Assembly: GCA_029861955.1 (NCBI GenBank)
Contig: JAOTYK010000032.1
Location: 1-36,557 of the forward strand
DNA length: 36,557 nt
Direction: 5' to 3'
DNA from: Acidobacteriota bacterium
Lineage (GTDB): Bacteria; Acidobacteriota; Polarisedimenticolia; Polarisedimenticolales; Polarisedimenticolaceae
The notes under the pieces are model-generated. The model had not been told where the DNA came from, did not search any database, and saw nothing but the letters and a program-made list of their open reading frames with translations. Both the position numbers and the translations under genes were made by a program. Shown here in pieces: positions 1 through 9,300 of the stretch; the first letter of the stretch is position 1, and every line of letters begins with the position of its first letter.

Positions 1-1542
1 TTGTCCTCCAGGGGAGAGCTCGACCATACGCTCCTGATCTTCCACCGAGAACGTCGGGAATCGTTGCCGCACCTGACGCTTCAGGATCTGACGCTGCTGG
101 ATCGCCTCGCGATCCAGAGTCTTCTTCAGCCATTCCCGAACATCCGGGAGCTTCGCGAACTCGCCGGCAAGCAAGCGTCGTTCACCGAACCAACTCCAGC
201 CGTCGGTCCATGACGGGATGTCGTGATACGGGCGTCCGTGGCTCGACGCAGGTCGTTTTCGTGGGTCGGTCTTCGGTAGCGATTCCGGAATGTCGTCCAG
301 CGTGAATTCGAGCGCTTCACCGGCGCTTCGTGGAAGCTCCGCCAACGGGGGTACCCCGAAGCGGAACGGCCTCAATCCAAGCTTCAGCCAGCTATTGAAT
401 TCGTGGTGTTTGACGGTGGTGGCGGAGAATAGGGAACCGGTTTGCATCGTGACACCCAGCGCGCAGCCCGAAATGACACGGGTTGCCGAGTCTGTCCGAA
501 CGTGCACCGCGCCGTCACACCCGTCGTGAACGGAGTAATCGGGAATCCGTTCGCGCAAATCGACCAACTTCGGTAACGCCTGATCGCTCAGGTCGACGGT
601 TTCGGTGCCTGCATCGCGTCGTTGCTCATCTACCTCGAAGAGCGTCTCGATCTTGCAGCCGAGACGTTTTGATCGCACCCGCAAGGGGCGGGGTGAATCA
701 TCCGGGAACGGGTCTCTCACCGTCAGCTCCGCCTCTCGGTCCAGCAGAGATCGAACCTGGTTGTAAGTCGGTCTGACGGTGTGGACCGTCGGCAAGTTGA
801 AGTAACGCCCGCGGGTTCTCCTGGCCAGTCGCTCGAGAAACTTGCGGGTCGAGGCCGAGTCGCCCGATCTGGCGTTGATGGGAGGCAGTCCGACACCGAT
901 CACGAAGACCGCCAGATCCGGGCGTTCGGCGGCGTACCGCATCACGTCCCGGCGCTCGTGGAGGCTGCCCGAGTCCTCTCCGTCGGTCAACAGGACGATC
1001 ACCGGGCGCTCCAGACGATCGTCAAACTCCATCATCGTCAGGACGAGCGCGTCGTAGAGCGCCGTCTGCCCGCCCGGTCGCAGAGCGCGAAGCCCGCGGA
1101 CGACCTCGTCCGGGTCTCTCGACTCGGCCGTGGAGAGAATGACGCCGTCGCCGAAATGGGCGAGGAAGGCCGAGTCCAACGACCAGTCGATCTGTCGAGC
1201 GTAGTGCGACGCCGCCGAGCGGATTGGCTCGATGACCCGGGCGATGCTCACGCTCGTATCGACGAGCAGAGCATGGACGGTCGGGCGACGGGTTCGGTCG
1301 AGTTCGACATAGTCCGCACGGGTCAGGGGGAGCCCCTCGACACGGACCTCGAGATCATCGAGGGTCAGTTCGTCGCAATGATGGTCGGGGGCCGCCGGTG
1401 GGGTGAGCAGTCGCAACCGGACGCTCCGAAGACGGACTGTCGATTCGATGTCAAACTCGGTCGGAGCGGGATCCTGGGCAATGCCGAGCGATGTGGCGAC
1501 GGCGATGATGCAGGCGATTGGAATCACAGCGACGGGATTCAT
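1..1542 (-). CDS. Secreted VWA-domain protein, VWFA-related acidobacterial type (3' end beyond window)
   Basis: The reading frame is open from an ATG at 1542 down to base 1, giving 514 residues with no stop, so the C-terminus lies outside the window. The first 23 residues form a hydrophobic export signal followed by AQD. A von Willebrand factor A domain covers about residues 88-270. Its metal-ion-dependent adhesion site is intact: DTSVS at 95-99, the Thr of GGQTALYDAL at 160, and Asp187 in LLTDGED. The rest has no recognised domain; its last part is rich in charged residues. The layout matches the VWFA-related family abundant in Acidobacteriota, whose members are exported and of unknown ligand. 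The start has no clear Shine-Dalgarno sequence; a second ATG at 1546 is out of frame. It is divergent from the flippase gene. Its physiological role is unknown. Confidence 0.8.
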   Translation of the reverse strand, partial: MNPVAVIPIACIIAVATSLGIAQDPAPTEFDIESTVRLRSVRLRLLTPPAAPDHHCDELTLDDLEVRVEGLPLTRADYVELDRTRRPTVHALLVDTSVSIARVIEPIRSAASHYARQIDWSLDSAFLAHFGDGVILSTAESRDPDEVVRGLRALRPGGQTALYDALVLTMMEFDDRLERPVIVLLTDGEDSGSLHERRDVMRYAAERPDLAVFVIGVGLPPINARSGDSASTRKFLERLARRTRGRYFNLPTVHTVRPTYNQVRSLLDREAELTVRDPFPDDSPRPLRVRSKRLGCKIETLFEVDEQRRDAGTETVDLSDQALPKLVDLRERIPDYSVHDGCDGAVHVRTDSATRVISGCALGVTMQTGSLFSATTVKHHEFNSWLKLGLRPFRFGVPPLAELPRSAGEALEFTLDDIPESLPKTDPRKRPASSHGRPYHDIPSWTDGWSWFGERRLLAGEFAKLPDVREWLKKTLDREAIQQRQILKRQVRQRFPTFSVEDQERMVELSPGGQ

Positions 1543-1659
1543 CCATAAGAGAATACGTCCGGGCGCCGGGGAGAGACCAGCACCCCGTGTCGATTCGTGC
1601 TGAATCTCCGTCACGACGTCTTGCCCGGTCGTCCCCCATCATTGGTAAGCTAGAGGTCG

Positions 1660-2952
1660 ATGCCACCTCTCTCACTGAACGCCACCGGCAGCACCGTCCT
1701 GCGCCTCGTGGCGCTGGCGCTTTCCACCTTCACGAGTTGGTGGTTGGCCAGTCGCCTTGGGGCGGCGGGCTACGGCGCCTATACCCAGGCCATGGCGTGG
1801 GCCAGCGTGCTGGGTATTCCGGCGCTGGTGGGGGCAGACCAGTTGTTGCTCCGGCAGGTCGCCACCAGTCGAGCGTCCGGGGACTGGACCCGGTCCAGAG
1901 GCTTGTGGGGTCGTGGCAACGGCGTCGTGGCATTTGGATCGCTCTTCGTGGGTGTTATCGCCATCGGCCTGCTGTGGCTGCTCTACGATCACTACGACGA
2001 CGAGACCCGCAATGCGATCCGTCTTGCGCTTCTTCTCGTTCCCGTCGTTGCGCTGACACGCCTACGGCAGGGTGCCCTTCAGGGGCTTAATCGAGTCACC
2101 GCCTCGCAGACGCCGGAGTACCTGGTGCGTCCGGGTGCGTTCGCAGTGGCGGTGGTCGTGCTCCCGATGATGGGCGTGTGGGGGCTGAGTGCCGGGGGAG
2201 CCGTGACGGCCAACCTTGCGGCCAACCTGCTTGCGTTCGTCATCGCGGCGGCGCTGCTGCTCCGAGCCTGGCCGGACACGTTCAAGACGGCCACCTCCGC
2301 CGCACCACCTCCCGGCTGGATGAAGGCGTCGGCGTCGCTCGTCGTGCTGGGTGGACTTCAGGTCATCAACGCACAGACCGATCTGTTGATGTTGGGTCCG
2401 CTTCGCGGAAAGAGCGTTGCAGGGGTCTACGCGATCGCGGTCTACCTCTCTACGTTGGTTCCGTTCTTCCTCTATGCGTTTAACGCGGCGGTTGCGCCGC
2501 AGGTCTCGAACCTCTGGGAACGACGGGACCTTGGTGCTCTCCAGAAGACCATGACCCGCAGTGTTCGAATCGTCAGCGTATTGACGATCGGGCCGGTGGT
2601 TCTGCTGATTCTGCTCCGCGAACCCATTCTGTCGTTCGTCGGCGCCGAGTATCTCGCCGCCGCACGGCCTCTGACGATCCTCGTCGTAGGCCAGATGGTC
2701 AACGTTCTGATGGGAAGTGTGGGCGTGCTGTTGATCATGACGGGCCACGAACGGGACGCCGCGATCGGATTCGGTGTCGGCGCGTTGTTGAACATCACTC
2801 TGAACATCGTTCTGATCCCGCGTTTCGGCATGTTGGGGGCTGCGGTGGCTACCGCCAGCAGCACGATTCTCTGGAACATCGCTCTGGTTCTACGTGCTCG
2901 TCGGCGACTCGGGCTGGACCCGTCGGTTCTGGGGCTGAGGAGTCACCGATGA
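1660..2952 (+). CDS. Polysaccharide flippase, Wzx/MATE-like (MOP superfamily)
   Basis: A 430-residue polytopic membrane protein with about 12 to 14 hydrophobic helices and almost no soluble domain. Its N-terminal pattern (helix 1 followed by SRLGAAGYGAYTQAMAWASV) is typical of oligosaccharide flippases of the MOP superfamily. These move lipid-linked glycan units across the inner membrane. The last helices (VGALLNITLNIVLIPRFGMLGAAVA) also fit, with the usual N...LIP.fG..GAA motif. A GAGG sequence at 1653-1656 lies close upstream of the ATG. The stop overlaps the start of the next gene by four bases, so the three genes to 4966 are probably co-transcribed. No polymerase or ligase is present here, so the glycan being exported cannot be named. 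Confidence 0.85.
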   Translation: MPPLSLNATGSTVLRLVALALSTFTSWWLASRLGAAGYGAYTQAMAWASVLGIPALVGADQLLLRQVATSRASGDWTRSRGLWGRGNGVVAFGSLFVGVIAIGLLWLLYDHYDDETRNAIRLALLLVPVVALTRLRQGALQGLNRVTASQTPEYLVRPGAFAVAVVVLPMMGVWGLSAGGAVTANLAANLLAFVIAAALLLRAWPDTFKTATSAAPPPGWMKASASLVVLGGLQVINAQTDLLMLGPLRGKSVAGVYAIAVYLSTLVPFFLYAFNAAVAPQVSNLWERRDLGALQKTMTRSVRIVSVLTIGPVVLLILLREPILSFVGAEYLAAARPLTILVVGQMVNVLMGSVGVLLIMTGHERDAAIGFGVGALLNITLNIVLIPRFGMLGAAVATASSTILWNIALVLRARRRLGLDPSVLGLRSHR

Positions 2953-3854
2953 GTCGTGCGCCGAACTTCTTCGTGGTCGGTGCCGTCAAGAGCGGCACGA
3001 CGGCGATGTGTGAGTATCTGTCTCGGCATCCCGACGTCTACATCCCCCCGGAGAAGGAACTGAATTTCTTCGGGTCCGATATGGACCTGCGCGTTCCCCG
3101 TCAGAGTTGGGACGAGTACCTTGCGATGTACTTTGCCACCGCCGGAGCGGAGACCCGACTCGGGGATGGGTCGGTCTGGTATCTCTACACCCGTGCTGCC
3201 GCGCAGGAGATCCGGCAGAGGGTTCCCGATGCGCGGATCGTCATCATGCTTCGGCAGCCGGTGGAGATGCTCTACTCGTTGCACAGTCAATTGCTCTACA
3301 ACGACGACGAGGATCTCACGTCGTTCCAGGACGCGCTCTCGGCCGAGTCGGCCAGACGAGACGGGGAGCGCCTACCCGCCAACGTGACCTTCCCCGAACA
3401 GCTTCACTATCGCGCCATTGCGGACTATGCGCCCCAGGTCGAACGCTACCTGGAGGTCTTCGGGTCCGACCGCGTCCGCGTGATTCTCTTTGACGACTTT
3501 CGTCGCGAGACCGCACAGGTCTTCCGCGATACCCTTCGGTTCCTCGAGATAGATCCGGATTTCACCACCGAACTTGAAGTGATCAACCCCGCGAAGAAGG
3601 TGCGCTTCCGACCGCTCCAGAACTTCCTTCTGCGACCGCCGCCGGCCGTGCGTTGGATCGGTCGAAAACTGATGCCCGGTTTTCACGACCGCAACGAACT
3701 CCGCCGAAAGATGCTTGCGGCGAACGCCGGCCCACAGACCCGTTCACCGCTGGACCCCACGATCCGAAGCGACCTTCTTGATGAACTGCGACCGGGGATT
3801 CGTCGGCTCGAGGATGTCCTCGGGAAGGACCTTTCGAGTTGGACGCAGCCATGA
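2949..3854 (+). CDS. PAPS-dependent sulfotransferase family protein
   Basis: A 301-residue soluble protein. The 5'-phosphosulfate-binding loop is near the N-terminus (VGAVKSGTTAMCEYLSRHP, residues about 9-27). A 3'-phosphate-binding element, RIVIMLRQPVEMLYSLHSQ, follows around residue 100. This pair is diagnostic of the sulfotransferase fold that transfers sulfate from PAPS to a hydroxyl or amino group. The KELNFF stretch after the loop is also common in bacterial members and heparan-sulfate-type enzymes. The gene starts inside the flippase stop codon (ATGA) and is followed by a glycosyltransferase through another ATGA. The context therefore suggests sulfation of a surface glycan or glycolipid. 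The acceptor is not predictable from sequence. Confidence 0.88.
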   Translation: MSRAPNFFVVGAVKSGTTAMCEYLSRHPDVYIPPEKELNFFGSDMDLRVPRQSWDEYLAMYFATAGAETRLGDGSVWYLYTRAAAQEIRQRVPDARIVIMLRQPVEMLYSLHSQLLYNDDEDLTSFQDALSAESARRDGERLPANVTFPEQLHYRAIADYAPQVERYLEVFGSDRVRVILFDDFRRETAQVFRDTLRFLEIDPDFTTELEVINPAKKVRFRPLQNFLLRPPPAVRWIGRKLMPGFHDRNELRRKMLAANAGPQTRSPLDPTIRSDLLDELRPGIRRLEDVLGKDLSSWTQP

Positions 3855-4966
3855 CACGACCGGATCACATCGCGTTGGTCATCTCGTCGCTTCAGGGCGG
3901 CGGCGCGGAACGCGTGGCGACCACGATCGCCGGAGAATTTGTCGATCGTGGAATCCGGGTGACGCTCGTGACGCTCCTGGCTCCGACCCACGATTTCTAT
4001 CCTGTCCCCCTCGGCGTCGAACGGGTTGCGTTGGACCTTGGCGGCTATCGTCCGGGATTCGCGAGGGCGGTCCAACGGAACCTTCGGCGCCTCTCCTCGA
4101 TCACCGACACGTTGCGGCAGCTCGCTCCGGACCTGGTCATCTCCTTCATGGACGCGACCAACGTTCTTAGCATTCTTGCCTGTCAGCGATTGCGTCTTCC
4201 TGTCGTCGTCTCGCAACGAATCGATCCCATCCGACAGGACGACGGCCCCGCATGGCGAATCCTGAGACGTCTCTGCTATCCACTTGCGGATCACGTCGTG
4301 AGCATCAGTCACGGAATCGATCGATCGTTCGATTGGATTCCACGGAGTCGCCGGACGGTGATTCACAATCCTCACGTTCCGCGTCCGGCTGTGGACGCAT
4401 CGGCCCCGCTGCCGGAGGGTCTGACGCCGGGTCGCTTTGCCGTCGGGATCGGACGCCTGACCCGGCAGAAGGGCTTCGACCTCCTGCTGCAGTCCTTCGG
4501 GCGTGTGGCGGAACAGACGGACTGGTCGCTGGCGATCGTGGGCGAGGGGGAAGATCGGGCGGCTCTGGAACGACAACGGGATCAACTCGGACTCCGGGAT
4601 CGGGTGGTCTTCACCGGGCTATTGGCCGACCCCTTTGGCCTCCTACGCCAGTCGGGTCTCTTCGTCCTCTCGTCCCGCTACGAAGGGTTCGGCAACGTGA
4701 TCCTGGAGGCCATGGACGCCGGTGTGCCGGTCGTTGCCACCGACTGCCCGTCGGGCCCCGCAGAGATCATTCGTGACGGGGAGGATGGCTGGCTGGTTCC
4801 GGCCGAGGACATCGACGCATTGGCCACGACGCTGAAGACCGTGATCGAGGACCCGGAGGAGCGACGTCGTCGTGTCGCGCGGGCCACGGATCATGTCCGT
4901 CGATTCGGACTTCGTCACCACATGGAACGGTGGGACGACGTGTTCTCAACGGTACTGGGGGCCTAG
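3851..4966 (+). CDS. Glycosyltransferase family 4 (GT-B fold)
   Basis: A 371-residue enzyme with the two Rossmann-like halves of GT-B glycosyltransferases. The N-terminal acceptor half opens with VISSLQGGGAERVATTIAGE, typical of GT4. The C-terminal half has GIGRLTRQKGFDLLLQSF, then YEGFGNVILEAMDAGVPVV, which holds the E-x7-E nucleotide-sugar motif, and SGPAEII. The chosen ATG at 3851 overlaps the preceding TGA by four bases; an in-frame TTG at 3839 would add four residues but is less likely. The protein presumably adds a sugar to the lipid-linked glycan handled by the adjacent flippase and sulfotransferase. Its stop shares the palindrome CTAG with the stop of the convergent regulator gene. 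The sugar donor is unknown. Confidence 0.9.
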   Translation: MTRPDHIALVISSLQGGGAERVATTIAGEFVDRGIRVTLVTLLAPTHDFYPVPLGVERVALDLGGYRPGFARAVQRNLRRLSSITDTLRQLAPDLVISFMDATNVLSILACQRLRLPVVVSQRIDPIRQDDGPAWRILRRLCYPLADHVVSISHGIDRSFDWIPRSRRTVIHNPHVPRPAVDASAPLPEGLTPGRFAVGIGRLTRQKGFDLLLQSFGRVAEQTDWSLAIVGEGEDRAALERQRDQLGLRDRVVFTGLLADPFGLLRQSGLFVLSSRYEGFGNVILEAMDAGVPVVATDCPSGPAEIIRDGEDGWLVPAEDIDALATTLKTVIEDPEERRRRVARATDHVRRFGLRHHMERWDDVFSTVLGA

Positions 4967-5715
4967 CAGACTCTGCGGGTGGCGGCCTGCCGAAGCGCCA
5001 GATCCATGGAGAGCGTCGCCTTCAGGTTCTCTACCGATTCCGGTAGCAGGTTCCACTGGCGGGTCTCCATTGCGCTCCCGGAGGTCGATCGTGGAGCGCG
5101 GCTCTCGCGGTCGACCGAGAAGACCGAGATGCCGAGAGGTCCAAAGACCTTGGTCAGCGGTTCCTTGTGTTCGGCAGTCGTGACGACCACTCGTGTACCG
5201 CGGATGGCCTTCTGGGGGTCGTCTTCCAGATCTTGAATCCGCAGAAATCTTGGTTCGACCTGGAGCTGTTCCCCGAGTGCACGGCAGAGGACCGACCCTC
5301 GTTCATCGCTGGACTCCGCCACGGTGACCGGTGTGCCCTGGAGCCCGTTGGCGAGACCTGCACAGAGGAATGCCACGAATGCAGCGGGATCGACATGCAA
5401 CGCCATCGCCTCCTCGCGGGAATGGCTCAACGCCAGCATCAGCTCATCGACGGGAAAGTCGGCGGCTCGCTGGCCGGGACTCTTGGAGATGTAGGTGCCG
5501 CTTCCCGGGCGGGCCTCGAGAAGCCCCTCGAGGGCCAGGGACGTGTAGGCCCGATGGATCGTCTTACGGTTCATCCCCGTCAGGTCGGCCAACCGCCGGA
5601 CCGAGGGAACCCGGTCACCGGGCTGGAGCCGCCCTTCATGGAGATCCGACAGAAGACGGGCGCGGACGCGCTCCAGACCACTGTCGACATCGGACGAGGA
5701 CGGAAGATGCATCAT
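4963..5715 (-). CDS. GntR-family transcriptional regulator with unusual C-terminal domain
   Basis: A 250-residue protein. Residues about 10-75 are a GntR winged helix-turn-helix (LQPGDRVPSVRRLADLTGMN, RKTIHRAYTSLALEGLLEAR, PGSGTYI). The remaining 170 residues are neither an aminotransferase (MocR) domain nor clearly FCD or UTRA. They contain an alpha/beta pattern with VTVAESSDERGSVLCRALGE and a strand TRVVVTTAEHKEPL, suggesting a small-molecule or protein-sensing Rossmann-like domain. The ATG at 5715 was preferred because GAGGG lies about seven bases upstream; a GTG at 5733 would add six residues. The gene is divergent from arsC with a candidate operator between them (5769-5798), so it may control arsC and itself. 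The ligand is unknown. Confidence 0.85.
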   Translation of the reverse strand: MMHLPSSSDVDSGLERVRARLLSDLHEGRLQPGDRVPSVRRLADLTGMNRKTIHRAYTSLALEGLLEARPGSGTYISKSPGQRAADFPVDELMLALSHSREEAMALHVDPAAFVAFLCAGLANGLQGTPVTVAESSDERGSVLCRALGEQLQVEPRFLRIQDLEDDPQKAIRGTRVVVTTAEHKEPLTKVFGPLGISVFSVDRESRAPRSTSGSAMETRQWNLLPESVENLKATLSMDLALRQAATRRVC

Positions 5716-5768
5716 CGTGGATCCCTCTCTCACAAGCTGTGTGTCCCCCCGTCACCTGTAACACCAAG

Positions 5769-5798
5769 ATACCCGGAGTTGTTCCTAATGACGGGTAT
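5769..5798. promoter_or_regulatory. Candidate operator: 7-bp inverted repeat between GntR regulator and arsC
   Basis: ATACCCG at 5769-5775 and CGGGTAT at 5792-5798 form perfect inverted arms separated by 16 bases. They lie in the 154-base divergent gap, just upstream of a possible -10 hexamer for arsC (TAGAAT, 5806-5811) for which I see no good -35. GntR-family proteins bind such dyads as dimers. Assignment to the adjacent regulator is an inference from position only. Confidence 0.4.
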
Positions 5799-5869
5799 TG
5801 ACCTGTAGAATCTTTTTTGGCCCTTGTTTTCAACGACTTAGGGGCGTGGTCTCTGCTAGGATGAAGCCC

Positions 5870-6343
5870 ATGACCGGTCAAAAGGCGTCCCGAACCACCC
5901 TTCTCTTCCTCTGCACCGGGAACTCCTGTCGCTCCCAGATGGCCGAGGCGTGGACCCGGCAGCTGATGGGGGAGACCGTCGAGCCCTCCTCTGCGGGGAG
6001 CGCACCCAAGGGGTTGGATCCCCGGGCCATCCAGGTCATGACCGAGGCAGGCGTCGACATGACCGGATACCAGTCGACTCCGTACGACGTGCAGTCCGTA
6101 AGTGATGTCGACCTGGTCGTCACCGTCTGTGATGCCGCCCGGGGTGCCTGCCCGCTGCCACCGACCGGCGTTCGCCACCTGCATCAGTCGTTTCCCGACC
6201 CACCGGGAAGGACCGCGGGGATGGAGGACGAGGCGGAGATCCTGAGGGTCTACCGCGATGTCAGGGACCAGATTCGCGCCTGGGTCTACACGTTGCCCCG
6301 TTTGCTGGAGAACAATCCGCGGATGTCCTCGAGGATCAGGTAG
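5870..6343 (+). CDS. arsC: Arsenate reductase, thioredoxin-coupled type (LMW phosphatase fold)
   Basis: A 157-residue protein of the low-molecular-weight tyrosine phosphatase fold. The P-loop is CTGNSCRS with nucleophile Cys15 and Arg21 (C-x5-R). Two further cysteines, Cys87 and Cys94 (VCDAARGACPLPP), sit exactly where Cys82 and Cys89 of the Staphylococcus pI258 ArsC lie, with a constant offset of five. This cysteine triad relays electrons to thioredoxin, so reduction of arsenate to arsenite is the likely reaction. The ATG at 5870 has AGGA eight bases upstream; an in-frame ATG at 5861 is an alternative. No arsenite exporter gene (arsB or acr3) is in the window. The last 58 bases overlap the 3' end of the convergent pump gene. 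Confidence 0.88.
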   Translation: MTGQKASRTTLLFLCTGNSCRSQMAEAWTRQLMGETVEPSSAGSAPKGLDPRAIQVMTEAGVDMTGYQSTPYDVQSVSDVDLVVTVCDAARGACPLPPTGVRHLHQSFPDPPGRTAGMEDEAEILRVYRDVRDQIRAWVYTLPRLLENNPRMSSRIR

Positions 6344-9300
6344 CACGACGGGACGAGTCCCAGCGTGATCAGTGTCGCGAACACCACGCCAAACGCGACC
6401 GACACCGCCATCGGAATGAGGAATCGGGCCTGCATGCTTCGTTCCAGCATCAGCGGAACCAGCCCGAAGAAGGTCGTCATCGAGGTCAACAGGATCGGGC
6501 GGAAGCGACTGGCACCGGAGTTGCGCACCGCATCGAACACGGTGCTAGCGGTTTCCCGCTGACGGTTGATGTGATGGACAAGCACGAGGCTGTCGTTGAC
6601 GACCACGCCCGTTAGCGCCACGAGACCGAACATCGACAGGATCGTCAACGGCATGCCCAGGACGACGTGTCCCCACACGGCACCCACCAGTCCGAACGGG
6701 ATCGCGACCATGATCAAGACGGGCTGAAGGTAAGAGCGCAACGGGACCGCGAGCAGCGCGAAGATGACGATCAGCGCCACCACGAACCCACGCATGAGTC
6801 CGCCGAGGGTCTCACGCTGTTCCGACTGTTGGCCCTCGAAGGTGTAACCCACCGCCGGGTGGTCCCTCAATATTCCCGGGAGCAGCTCGCGCTGCACCTG
6901 TTCGATGATCTTCCCCGGTGTCGCCTGCGCCGCGTCGACATCGGCGGTGACGTTGATCGCCCGTCGCCGGTCGACCCGTCGAACGCTGGCGTAGCCGCGT
7001 CCATCGCGAACTGCGGCGACGGTGCTGAACGGGATCTCGTCTCCGGACGGTGTTCGCACCCGCATGTTCTCGAGGTTGGCGAGCGAGCGTCTTTCGTCCT
7101 CGGGGAATCGGACCATCACTCGAACATCATCCCGCCCCCGCTGGATCCGCTGGGCCTCTTCGCCGTAGAACGCCTGACGAACCTGACGGGCAAGGTCCGA
7201 TCGAGTCAGCCCGAGGATCTCTGCCCGTGGCTTGATGTCCAGATCGATCTGACGCTTGCCGTCGCGGAACGAATCGGAAATCTGATAGACCCCGGCGAAG
7301 TTCCCCAGCTCTGTCTTGAGTTGATCGGCGACGAGACGCAACTCGTCGAGATCGGGCCCGGTCAGCTGCACGTTGACGTCGTCGCCGGGGGAGAATAGCG
7401 ACGATGTGAAGCTGGTCTGGATCGCGTCGGGAATCCTCCCGGCCATCTCTCGCCAGCGGTTTGCCAGGTCTTCGCTGCCGATGCTTCGTTCCTCGGAGGG
7501 AAGGAGCTCGATGGTCAACTCGCCGAGGTTTGCGGAGATCTCACGCGCCGCGAATCCGCCCCCGTTCTGCGCCTGTGCACGGCTGAACGGGTGCTCGCCC
7601 ACCACGGCGACCAGGTTCACGAACGGATCCTGGCCGGTCTCTGCGACGACCTCCGTCCGTAATCGTTCGGCCGCCTCCTCCAGCGTTCGTACCGCCTCGG
7701 AGGTCTGTTGAGCCGGAGTCCCCGGTGGCAGTGTGATCGACGCCGCGATGATGTCGGACTCGACGTTGGGGAAGAAGATGAACCGCACCGTCCCGGACTT
7801 GATCATCGCGCCCGTCAGGATCAGCAACGCCAACCCGACGGCGAGGGTCAGGTACCGCCACTCGAGGGCGAAGTCCAACGCCGGTTGGTAGACGCGGGCG
7901 ATGAACTTTCGCAGCCCTCCGGCGACTCCCTGCTGCACACGATTCCAGTGGGTGGCCAGCCAGCCGTGGGATTCCGTCAGCGGACGATCGCCATGGGCCA
8001 GATGGGCCGGTAACACCCAGAGCGATTCCACCAGCGACCACAGCAGGCAGGGGATGACGATCAGAGGGATGACGGCCATCACCTTGCCGGTCGAGCCGGG
8101 GACCGAGAGGAGCGGGCTGAACGCCGCCACCGTCGTCAAGACGGCGAACGTAACGGGGATTGCCATCTCCTGCGCTCCCTCGATCGCGCCACGAAGCATG
8201 TCTCCGTGCCGACGCTGATGCGAGTGGATGTTCTCCGCGACGACGATCGCGTCGTCGACCACGATCCCCAGCACGAGAATGAACGCGAATAGCGAGATCA
8301 AATTGATCGACACGTCCAACATGGGCATCATCCAGAACGCGCCGAGGAAGGCGATCACGAGTCCGATGCCGACCCAGAACGAGAGGCGGAAGCGAAGGAA
8401 CAACGCCAGGTTGAGGAACACGAGGGCCAGACCGGTCATGCCGTTGCGAGCCAGTAGGTCTCGACGACCGCGGAGAATCCGTGACGCGTCATTCCACGTC
8501 GTCAGCTCGATGCCTTCGGGAAGCGTGGGCTCGACCCGCTCGATGTAATTCTCGACGGCGCTGGCGATCGACAGGGCATCCTGATCGCCGACACGAAAGA
8601 CCTGCACTATCTGTGCGGGATGGCCGTTGAAGCGGGCCCACTGATCGGTATCCGCGAACCCGTCGCGGACCGTGGCAACGTCGCCGAGCAGGAGGCGGGT
8701 GCCGTCGGGTCGCGCCAGCAACACCAGCGATTCGAACTGAACGCCGGTCTCGGCCTGCCCGCTGGTTCGGAGCAGGATCTCGCCACCCTCGGTCTTGACC
8801 TGGCCACCGGGAAGGTCCAGAGACGAACGTCGGACGGCATCGGCGACGAATCCAAGGGTCAGTCCGTGACGACGAAGATCGGCCTCGGAGACCTCAATCG
8901 AGATCTCGAACTCCCGGGAGGTGGAGACCTCCGTCAGCGTGATCTCCGGTAGGCGGGCCAGGTCGTCCCGAACGCGGTCGGCAAGATGACGCAGCGCCCG
9001 GGTGTCGGCGGGACCGGAGACGGCGATGTCGATGACTTCACGTCGGTTGGTCAGTTCGCGGATCACGGGGCGCTCCGTCTCCGCGGGGAACGTGTCGATC
9101 GCGTCGATGCGAGAGCGAACGTCGTCCAGGACCCGACGGATGTCCTCGCCCAGCATCAGTTCGACGGTGGCAACCCCCATCCCCTCGGCGGCGTTCGACG
9201 TGACGCGTTTGACGCCGTCCACACCAAGGATCGCTTCCTCTATCCGCACGCAGACCGCCTCCTCCACTTCTTCCGGGGAGGCACCGAGGTAGGGGACGGT

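Noticed and set aside
781-1548. Plus-strand open frame of 255 codons
   Set aside because: Antisense to the VWA-domain gene, whose minus-strand frame has an intact metal site and signal peptide.
3683-4585. Minus-strand open frame of 300 codons across the sulfotransferase/glycosyltransferase junction
   Set aside because: Antisense to two conserved enzymes; low-complexity charged product.
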